Position numbers and translations under genes: made by a program. A model generated the notes under the pieces. It saw only the letters and a list, made by a program, of their open reading frames with translations, made no database searches and was not told the origin of the DNA. Below are positions 1 through 4,864 of a DNA stretch of 5,798 bases, piece after piece. The stretch comes from Bacteroidota bacterium (GTDB lineage: Bacteria > Bacteroidota > Ignavibacteria > UBA10030 > UBA8401). The stretch's first letter is position 1; every line of letters starts with the position of its first letter. The stretch covers positions 1 to 5,798 of the forward strand of contig JAVBYA010000109.1 of assembly GCA_030824295.1 (NCBI GenBank), written 5' to 3'.

Positions 1-8
1 TTTCCCCT

Positions 9-95
9 GCCCAGTGTGCTGATTGCGTAGGGGTTTTCATGCCCAATAGACTCATTGCGGTTATTCATGTTTTTAAGCCCTAATAGTAATTTGGA
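9..95. repeat. Degenerate direct repeats in the leader before the ABC-F gene
   Basis: The first 105 bases contain no convincing gene. Three related segments begin at 9, 41 and 77. Each starts with GCCC and ends in an ATTG- or TTTG-like block about 19 nt later. Segments 9-27 and 41-59 share GCCCA and ATTGCG at the same spacing, with 14 of 19 bases matching. Positions 32-56 and 69-93 also align through GTTTT, GCCC and AATAG with one 1-nt gap. The spacing is about 32-36 nt, so this could be the right end of a longer array cut by the window edge. The similarity is modest and could be chance or the tail of an upstream gene. GGA at 93-95 is the only, weak, Shine-Dalgarno candidate for the ABC-F start. 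Confidence 0.3.
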
Positions 96-105
96 ATCCT
101 TCTAA

Positions 106-2094
106 ATGCTTTCTCTGAACAATCTTACCGTCAACTTCGGCGAACGCTACCTGTTCGACGATATCTCCTTTACCATCAATCCGCATGATCGGATAGGGCT
201 GGTCGGCAGCAACGGCGCCGGCAAATCGACCCTGATGAAGATCATCGCAGGCATCAATCCGCCGATGGAAGGGAGCGTCAATAAGGCCCGATTCGTCACC
301 GTGGGATACCTGCCGCAGGATGCCGTGGTCGATTCGGACGCCTCCCTCTATAAAGAGGTGGAATCGTCGTTCGAAGATGTGCTGATGATCGAGCAGGAAC
401 TGAACGAGGCGTACGAGAAGCTGGCGGTAACGGACCATACGTCCGACGAGTACATGGAACTGCTGGAGATCATCGGCGAGCTGCAGCATAAGCAGGAGGA
501 TGCCGATGCGTTCCGTCTGAAATCGAAGATCGAAACAGTGCTGATGGGTCTCGGCTTCACCATCCAGGATATGGAGAAGAACGTCCGCGCCTTCTCCGGC
601 GGCTGGCAGATGCGCATCGCTCTGGCAAAGCTGCTGCTGAAGGAACCCTCCGTGCTGTTGCTGGACGAACCGACGAACCATCTTGATATTGAATCGCTGC
701 AGTGGCTGGAAGATTATCTGCGCAACTACAACGGCGCCATCATGCTCATTTCACATGACCGCGCCTTCCTGGACTCGCTCACCAAGAAGACCTTCGCTCT
801 GTCGCTCGGCAACATGCACATCTATGCGGGGAATTATTCCTTCTATGAAACGGAACGCCTCATCCGCAAGGAACAGGCGATCAGCCAAAAGAAGAACCAG
901 GAATCGCAGCTGAAGCAGACGCAGGAGTTCATCGACCGCTTCCGGTACAAGGCGAGCAAAGCACGGCAGGTGCAGAGCCGCGTACGGCAGATGGAGAAAG
1001 TGGAGCTCATCGAGATCGAGGATGAAGAGGACGAGATCCATTTCCATTTTCCTCTCGCCCAGTCCAGCGGACGCGTCGTGATGGAGCTGAAGAACATCCG
1101 TAAAGTGTATCCTTCTTCGGACGGACAAGTGAATGGCGAGAAGGTCGTCTACGAGGACCTCTCGTACACCATTGAACGCGGCGACCGCATCGCCATCGTC
1201 GGCGTGAACGGCGCAGGAAAGTCGACCATCTCCAAGATCGCTGCGGGTGTGGAACCGCATCAGGCCGGTGTGCGTGAGCCCGGGTATAATGTGATCGTCT
1301 CGTACTTCGCGCAGCATCAGGCGGACGAACTGGACCTGAACAAAGAAGTGCTGCAGACGGTGGACGAGGTGGCGGAAGGGGAGATCCGTACGCGGCTCCG
1401 GACCATCCTCGGGTCGTTCCTCTTCAAAGGGGACGATGTCTTCAAAAAAGTGAAGGTCCTCTCCGGCGGCGAGAAGAGCCGTCTGGCCCTCGCCAAGATG
1501 CTCCTGGCGCCCGCCAACTTCCTGATCATGGACGAACCGACGAACCATCTGGACATGCGCTCCAAAAAAGTACTGCAGGAAGCATTGAAGGAATTCGACG
1601 GCACCTATCTGATCGTATCGCATGACCGCGCCTTTTTGGATGTGATCGTCAATAAAGTGCTCGAGATCTCGCCGAACGGCGCTGTCCGCACCTACCTGGG
1701 GAACGTCTCCGAATACATCGACGCGAAGAAGAAGGAACGGAAACAGCTTACGGCGGAAACTGCTCAGGTGAAGAAGGAGAACTACAAAGCGGAGGAAAGT
1801 CAAAAGGCGAAAGTGAAAAGTGAGCAGGGAAGTCAAAAGTTAAATGTAAAAAGTGAGGAAGAGAAGCCGAAGAAGAATCTGCATCAGCTGAAGAAACGGC
1901 TGGAGCAGGTGGAGAAGGATATCGCCGCGGCCGAGGAGCAGAAAGCACTGTTGGAGAAGAAGATGGCCAGCGACGAGTTCATCAAACATCCGCTGAAGGC
2001 GAAGACCATCACCGCAGAGTATGACGCCGCCACAAAAAAACTGAACCAGTTGATGGAGGAGTGGGAGAAACTCTCAGAAGAGATCTCGAATTAA
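106..2094 (+). CDS. ABC-F family ATP-binding cassette protein (translation factor type)
   Basis: The 662-residue protein has two ABC ATPase domains in one chain and no membrane segment, the layout of ABC-F proteins (Uup/EttA/YdiF class). These act on the ribosome in the cytoplasm, resolving stalled states or, in some members, protecting against antibiotics. Domain 1 shows Walker A GSNGAGKST (34-42), signature SGGWQ (164-168), Walker B and following DEPTNHLD (187-194) and switch His217. Domain 2 shows GVNGAGKST (366-374), SGGEK (453-457), DEPTNHLD (476-483) and His506. All key residues are intact. The charged linker between the domains (about 240-330) includes the ARQVQSRVRQMEK helix typical of the P-site tRNA-interaction motif. 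The C-terminus, about 592-660, is a predicted coiled coil as in Uup-like members. The start is the ATG that places the first beta strand (LSLNNLTVNF) correctly. Residues 565-586 are two low-complexity 11-mers encoded by a DNA repeat. The exact subfamily is uncertain, so no gene symbol is given. Confidence 0.95.
   Translation: MLSLNNLTVNFGERYLFDDISFTINPHDRIGLVGSNGAGKSTLMKIIAGINPPMEGSVNKARFVTVGYLPQDAVVDSDASLYKEVESSFEDVLMIEQELNEAYEKLAVTDHTSDEYMELLEIIGELQHKQEDADAFRLKSKIETVLMGLGFTIQDMEKNVRAFSGGWQMRIALAKLLLKEPSVLLLDEPTNHLDIESLQWLEDYLRNYNGAIMLISHDRAFLDSLTKKTFALSLGNMHIYAGNYSFYETERLIRKEQAISQKKNQESQLKQTQEFIDRFRYKASKARQVQSRVRQMEKVELIEIEDEEDEIHFHFPLAQSSGRVVMELKNIRKVYPSSDGQVNGEKVVYEDLSYTIERGDRIAIVGVNGAGKSTISKIAAGVEPHQAGVREPGYNVIVSYFAQHQADELDLNKEVLQTVDEVAEGEIRTRLRTILGSFLFKGDDVFKKVKVLSGGEKSRLALAKMLLAPANFLIMDEPTNHLDMRSKKVLQEALKEFDGTYLIVSHDRAFLDVIVNKVLEISPNGAVRTYLGNVSEYIDAKKKERKQLTAETAQVKKENYKAEESQKAKVKSEQGSQKLNVKSEEEKPKKNLHQLKKRLEQVEKDIAAAEEQKALLEKKMASDEFIKHPLKAKTITAEYDAATKKLNQLMEEWEKLSEEISN
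1798..1857 (+). repeat. In-frame direct repeat inside the ABC-F gene
   Basis: Two 27-nt copies at 1798-1824 and 1831-1857 match at 22 of 27 positions and start 33 nt apart, which is exactly 11 codons. Both open with AGTCAAAAG and close with AAAAGTGAG. In the ABC-F frame they encode SQKAKVKSEQG followed by SQKLNVKSEEE. The segment lies in the Lys/Glu-rich linker between the second ATPase domain and the C-terminal coiled coil, where an insertion should be tolerated. It is visibly A-rich compared with the GC-rich codons on either side. It resembles the iterated-word repeats in the gaps of this window, which suggests insertion or expansion of a repeat within a gene rather than ordinary protein evolution. 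Confidence 0.75.
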
Positions 2095-2095
2095 A

Positions 2096-2123
2096 GCAGA
2101 ATTCAGAATGCAGAATTCAGAAT
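2096..2123 (+). repeat. Perfect 14-bp tandem duplication after the ABC-F stop
   Basis: GCAGAATTCAGAAT occurs twice back to back at 2096-2109 and 2110-2123 with no mismatch. It begins one base after the stop codon at 2092-2094. The second copy overlaps the left arm of the inverted repeat described next, so the duplication probably belongs to the same repeat family. Confidence 0.85.
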
Positions 2124-2239
2124 TTACAATGGAAAATGAAGAGCGGTGCAGTACGCAAAATTCACAATGAACATCGGAAGATTATCGTGTTCCCGGTCGC
2201 AGCACCCCATTCTGCATTCTCCATTGTGAATTCTGAATT
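2114..2239. repeat. Inverted repeat filling the ABC-F/transporter gap
   Basis: The left arm 2114-2138 and the right arm 2215-2239 are reverse complements at 23 of 25 positions. A further GGTGC (2145-2149) and GCACC (2202-2206) pair nests inside, so the transcript could form a long imperfect hairpin. A third copy of the core word, AATTCACAATGA, lies in the loop at 2159-2170. The right arm ends 16 nt before the transporter ATG. The 161-bp gap shows no coding potential beyond shadow frames. The structure could end the upstream transcript, but there is no clean GC-rich stem followed by a T run, although a short TTTTT lies at 2249-2253. Confidence 0.8.
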
Positions 2240-2255
2240 GAATACTGGTTTTTGA

Positions 2256-3149
2256 ATGACCCTTTTCTCTCATCGTAGTGTACCTGCTCTTGGCTGGATG
2301 CTCTTCTCCGCATTTTGTTTCGCGTTGATGGGGGCGTTCACGCATTCGTTGAAGGATACGTTCGACTGGCGCATCACCGGATTCGCCCGGGCGTTCATCA
2401 ACTTCATCTTTGTTCTTGCACTCGCATTTGCAACAAAAAAACCGCTCATCCTTTTCAGCGCTCCTTCCACATTGTGGTGGCGAAGCGTCATCGGAACACT
2501 CTCCATCCTCTGCACCTTCTACGTCTTTGCGCATCTTCCGCTGGCGGAAGCCACCTCCCTGACGAACCTCGTGCCGATCTGGATGGCGCTTATCATCGCC
2601 TTCTATGGGAATCAATCCGTTCCCCGCTCCGTGCTGATCTCCATCCTCTGCGGGATCGCCGGGGTCTATTTCATCCAGCAGCCGCATTTCGATCAGGGGA
2701 ACTTCGCCATCGTGGTCGGCATCGTGCAGGCGCTCTTCGCCGCTATCGCCGTCTATAATCTTCACAGGATCAAGAATATCCATCCCACGACCATCGTTGC
2801 CCATTTTACGGGAGTGGCGAGCATCATCACATTCATCGTTCTGATCCCGTCACTCCCGGAACTGATGGACGGGACGAAATATTCACTTCCGGTCATCTTC
2901 TCACTCTTCGGCGTGGGGTTCACCGGTACCGCCGCGCAGCTTGCCATGACCCGCGCATACATGCTCGGCAATCCGGCGCAGAACTCCACCGTGGGCCTCG
3001 CGCAGGTGGCGTTCGCGACCGTGTTCGATATCGTCATCTGGGACCGCTCCTTCAGTCTGGAGACCGTCGCCGGCATCCTCCTCATCACCGTCCCGACAAC
3101 GTTCTTTGTAGCGAGGATACAGCTGAGAAATAGAGCACAAGCGGTCTAG
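2256..3149 (+). CDS. EamA/DMT-superfamily transporter
   Basis: This 297-residue, very hydrophobic protein has the length and layout of drug/metabolite transporter (DMT) family permeases with two EamA repeats. About ten membrane helices can be picked out near residues 11-30, 38-59, 72-95, 98-118, 124-141, 147-168, 178-198, 212-232, 238-262 and 268-287. The first half has the family-typical segment PLAEATSLTNLVPIWMALI. The second half has the matching helix pair around TGTAAQLAMTRAY and STVGLAQVAFATVFD. The C-terminus ends in a short basic tail (RIQLRNR), consistent with a cytoplasmic end. Such proteins move small metabolites across the inner membrane, often as exporters. The substrate cannot be read from the sequence. 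The start is the first ATG in frame, with no Shine-Dalgarno sequence. It follows the repeat-filled gap directly, so co-transcription with the ABC-F gene is uncertain. Confidence 0.9.
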   Translation: MTLFSHRSVPALGWMLFSAFCFALMGAFTHSLKDTFDWRITGFARAFINFIFVLALAFATKKPLILFSAPSTLWWRSVIGTLSILCTFYVFAHLPLAEATSLTNLVPIWMALIIAFYGNQSVPRSVLISILCGIAGVYFIQQPHFDQGNFAIVVGIVQALFAAIAVYNLHRIKNIHPTTIVAHFTGVASIITFIVLIPSLPELMDGTKYSLPVIFSLFGVGFTGTAAQLAMTRAYMLGNPAQNSTVGLAQVAFATVFDIVIWDRSFSLETVAGILLITVPTTFFVARIQLRNRAQAV

Positions 3150-3255
3150 GAAGAGGAAGAGCAGGTACTAGGTACTAGGCGTTAGGTACTAGCGAGGTGC
3201 TAAGAGCTGATACCTAATGCCCGAAAAGAACAACACATTTGAATTTAAATGATAT

Positions 3256-3389
3256 TAGAAGTCATCTCAAAAATGGAATGTATATCAAAGTAGTCGCACT
3301 GAGCGGAGTCGAAGTGCGACATTTCGTGTGAATTGTGCTTCGACTACGCTCAGCACAACAACGATTCTGGGTTTTTGAGATGAGTTCTA
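3256..3389. mobile_element. MITE-like element with 18-bp terminal inverted repeats
   Basis: The ends TAGAAGTCATCTCAAAAA (3256-3273) and TTTTTGAGATGAGTTCTA (3372-3389) are reverse complements at 17 of 18 positions, and the similarity stops at the outer TA on both sides. If TA is the target duplication, the element proper is 130 bp (3258-3387). The TA target is the habit of IS630/Tc1-mariner transposases, so a non-autonomous derivative of such an element is a reasonable guess. It has no transposase gene and is too short for one. Its interior carries the REP-like hairpin pair. The family was not identified. An alternative is a complex REP cluster with no transposase of its own. Confidence 0.5.
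3290..3362. repeat. Head-to-head pair of REP-like hairpins
   Basis: Unit 1 (3293-3320) has perfect 8-bp arms, GTCGCACT and AGTGCGAC, around the 12-nt loop GAGCGGAGTCGA. Unit 2 (3333-3358) has perfect 7-bp arms, TTGTGCT and AGCACAA, around a loop whose reverse complement, GAGCGTAGTCGA, matches unit 1 at 11 of 12 positions. Three of the seven shared stem pairs differ between the units, and each change is compensated on the other side. GTAG (3290-3293) leads into unit 1, and GTTG (complement of 3359-3362) leads into unit 2 in the opposite direction. This resembles the tetranucleotide-plus-hairpin layout of REP sequences mobilised by REP-associated tyrosine (RAYT, Y1-type) transposases. That link is by analogy only, since no transposase is present here. 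Confidence 0.7.
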
Positions 3390-3402
3390 GCGAGCTGCTG
3401 AA

Positions 3403-3428
3403 AACTGATAGCTGATAACTGACAGCTG
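3403..3428 (+). repeat. Short iterated AACTGAYAGCTG words
   Basis: AACTGATAGCTG (3403-3414) and AACTGACAGCTG (3417-3428) differ at one base and are spaced 14 nt apart. They form part of the right-hand flank between the MITE-like element and the right outer arm. A run of five T residues follows at 3435-3439 after a weak AACTG/CAGTT stem (3417-3421 with 3432-3436). A terminator role is possible but the stem is poor. Confidence 0.5.
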
Positions 3429-3507
3429 TTACAGTTTTTATTCTCTCGTTTCATTCGTACCTAGTACCTAACACCTAGTACCTAATACCTTTCGTATCTT
3501 TCATCTT

Positions 3508-4776
3508 ATGACTAATTCATTTTACACTCCCTACGATACCGCGTGCATGCAGCAGGATGAACGCCGCGAGGATTACCGCACGCCGTTCGAGCAGGACCGG
3601 GACCGCATCATCCACACCGCCAGTTTCCGTCGGCTGCAGGCGAAGACGCAGGTGTTCCTCTCCGGCGAGTACGATTTCTACCGCACACGGCTGACGCACT
3701 CGCTGGAAGTGGCGCAGATCGGCCGCGCCATCTGCACGTATCTGCAGCGGAAGAGCTCGTTCTTTTCCGATACCTACTACATCGACCCGCATCTCGTTGA
3801 AGCGGTCTGCCTTTCGCACGATCTCGGTCATCCTCCGTTCGGCCACGCCGGCGAGCGGACGCTCCACGCGGTGATGAAACCGTACGGCGGCTTCGAAGGG
3901 AACGCGCAGACGCTCCGCCTGCTCACCGAGACGGTCTATTCGGACAAGGTGACGCGCAAAGGAATGAATCCCACCCGCGCATTCCTGGACGGTGTGCTGA
4001 AGTACAAGACGCTGTACGGCGAGTTGGACAATCCGAAGAACCACTTCATCTATAATGAGCAGAAGCCGTTCCTCGATTTTGTGTTCGAAGGTGCGGACGT
4101 TGCCGCCGCATTCCCGGCAGGGAAACAGCGGGACAGCTTCCGCAGCATCGAATGCCAGATCATGGATTGGGCGGACGATGTGGCGTATTCCCTCAATGAT
4201 GTGGCGGACGGTATACACTCCGGCTTCATCACCCAGCAGAAGATCGAGCGCTGGGCATCGGCGCAGTCATTGGATGCGGAGCTGCAGGATTCCCTCACGC
4301 GCCTGTTCAATGCCATGAAGGAAGGACGCGTGGAACGTTCCCTCTCCAGCCGCATCGGACGCTACATCGAATCGTGCAGCATCGCCGAGACAACGAATAT
4401 CATGAGCGGCAGGACGAACCGCTACCGCTACGATCTGGTGATCGATCCGAAAGCGCGGAAGGAATCGAAGATGTTCAAGGATATTTCGCTGGAGCTCGTC
4501 TTCCGCTCACCGCAGCTGCATCAGTTGGAGAAGAAGGGCGATTATCTGCTGAAGCGGATCTTCGATACGTTCGCTGAGAACTATCTGGGACAAGAGAAAT
4601 TCGCCATGAACCTTCTGCCGAAGTATGTGGAGCAGAACTTCCTCACTGCCGTCGATACCAACCGCCGCGCGCGTCTGCTCTGCGATTACATCGCTGGAAT
4701 GACCGACGGGTTCGCCATCCGCACGTACAAGCGGCTGTTCGATCCGGAGTTCGGATCCATGGTCGATCTGATCTAG
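3508..4776 (+). CDS. dgt: Deoxyguanosinetriphosphate triphosphohydrolase (dGTPase, HD superfamily)
   Basis: This 422-residue cytoplasmic enzyme is predicted to hydrolyse dGTP, and possibly other dNTPs, to the deoxynucleoside and triphosphate, helping to balance the nucleotide pool. The metal-binding HD residues are visible: His64 in RLTHSLEV, His104-Asp105 in SHDLGHPPFGH, and Asp223 or Asp224 in DWADDVAYS. The N-terminal RDRIIHTASFRRLQAKTQVF and the GGFEGNAQTLRLL segment are characteristic of the Dgt family. At 422 residues it is shorter than the roughly 500-residue E. coli Dgt and matches the more compact dGTPase-like subfamily, whose substrate range varies. No key residue is missing. The ATG at 3508 is supported by the family-like start TPYDTACMQQDERREDYRTP shortly after it. 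There is no Shine-Dalgarno sequence, and the upstream 17 nt are pyrimidine-rich. Confidence 0.95.
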   Translation: MTNSFYTPYDTACMQQDERREDYRTPFEQDRDRIIHTASFRRLQAKTQVFLSGEYDFYRTRLTHSLEVAQIGRAICTYLQRKSSFFSDTYYIDPHLVEAVCLSHDLGHPPFGHAGERTLHAVMKPYGGFEGNAQTLRLLTETVYSDKVTRKGMNPTRAFLDGVLKYKTLYGELDNPKNHFIYNEQKPFLDFVFEGADVAAAFPAGKQRDSFRSIECQIMDWADDVAYSLNDVADGIHSGFITQQKIERWASAQSLDAELQDSLTRLFNAMKEGRVERSLSSRIGRYIESCSIAETTNIMSGRTNRYRYDLVIDPKARKESKMFKDISLELVFRSPQLHQLEKKGDYLLKRIFDTFAENYLGQEKFAMNLLPKYVEQNFLTAVDTNRRARLLCDYIAGMTDGFAIRTYKRLFDPEFGSMVDLI

Positions 4777-4784
4777 AAAAAGCA

Positions 4785-4856
4785 AAACACATAGGCACAT
4801 AGGACACAAAGAGCGTGTACCTATGTGATCTATGTGATCTATGTGTCTATGTGTTT
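4785..4856. repeat. Inverted repeat between the dGTPase and aldolase-like genes
   Basis: AAACACATAGGCACATAG (4785-4802) and the reverse complement of 4839-4856 match at 17 of 18 positions. The one mismatch would be a G-U pair in RNA. The intervening 36 nt include the start of a tandem CTATGTG array. The arms begin 8 nt after the dGTPase stop and end 8 nt before the next ATG, so the 88-bp gap is almost entirely repeat. A transcript hairpin here could act as a terminator or mRNA-stabilising structure, but no long T run follows it. Confidence 0.85.
4821..4854 (+). repeat. Tandem CTATGTG array
   Basis: Two perfect 9-nt copies of CTATGTGAT (4821-4838) are followed by two perfect 8-nt copies of CTATGTGT (4839-4854). 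The left side of the gap carries the same word in reverse complement (ACACATAG and GCACATAG at 4787-4802). Such short iterated units can change copy number by slippage. Confidence 0.85.
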
Positions 4857-4864
4857 CCGTTCTT

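Larger units (their letters stand above)
3190..3410 (+). repeat. Direct repeat pair flanking the MITE-like element
   Basis: The 23-nt segments 3190-3212 and 3388-3410 match at 19 of 23 positions. Both begin TAGCGAG and end CTGATA, and they lie 198 bp apart. The right copy starts at the TA that borders the right end of the MITE-like element. The left copy starts in the last three bases of the left outer arm. This is consistent with a duplicated repeat block into which other elements were inserted. Confidence 0.6.
3163..3490. repeat. Long inverted repeat with 30-bp arms enclosing the dGTPase upstream gap
   Basis: The arms at 3163-3192 and 3461-3490 are reverse complements at 28 of 30 positions. 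They are built from the iterated word TAGGTACTAGG. They begin 13 nt after the transporter stop and end 17 nt before the dGTPase ATG, so they frame nearly the whole 358-bp gap. No reading frame in the gap looks like a real gene. Two smaller inverted repeats sit inside with almost the same centre and are listed separately. The stretch between the arms and the inner element holds direct rather than inverted repeats, so this is a mosaic and not one continuous palindrome. Confidence 0.85.

Noticed and set aside
1..68. A divergent gene starting on the - strand, either at 68 (MNNRNESIGHENPY...) or at 40 (MKTPTQSAHWAGE...).
   Set aside because: Both frames are open to the window edge, but 22 and 13 residues are too few to identify a family. 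The second vaguely recalls the start of some SAM-dependent methyltransferases. The same bases also look like degenerate repeats. It cannot be supported without the sequence to the left.
751..1836. Long open frame (361 codons) on the - strand opposite the ABC-F gene.
   Set aside because: It is antisense to an intact gene with all ABC motifs. Its His/Leu/Arg/Asp-rich composition is typical of a shadow frame in GC-rich coding DNA.
2061..2255. Small + strand ORF (64 codons) spanning the ABC-F end and the first gap.
   Set aside because: Most of it is translated inverted-repeat sequence, it overlaps the ABC-F 3' end, and it has no initiation signal.
2124..2804. A - strand ORF (226 codons) across the first gap into the transporter gene.
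   Set aside because: It is antisense to a well-supported membrane protein gene, and its highly charged composition is typical of the antisense of hydrophobic codons.
3163..3490. A CRISPR array or riboswitch in the 358-bp gap.
   Set aside because: The repeats are inverted and nested, not regularly spaced direct repeats with unique spacers, and no riboswitch class pattern was recognised.
3486..3502. Bacteroidota-type -7 promoter boxes (TACCTTTC and TATCTTTC, compared with TAnnTTTG) just before dgt.
   Set aside because: Neither has a TTG-type -33 box at the expected distance, and such short matches are common in pyrimidine-rich DNA.
4785..4856. A classical Rho-independent terminator after dgt.
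   Set aside because: The stem is AT-rich with a 36-nt loop and no T run directly after it. It is kept as a repeat, with termination only a possibility.
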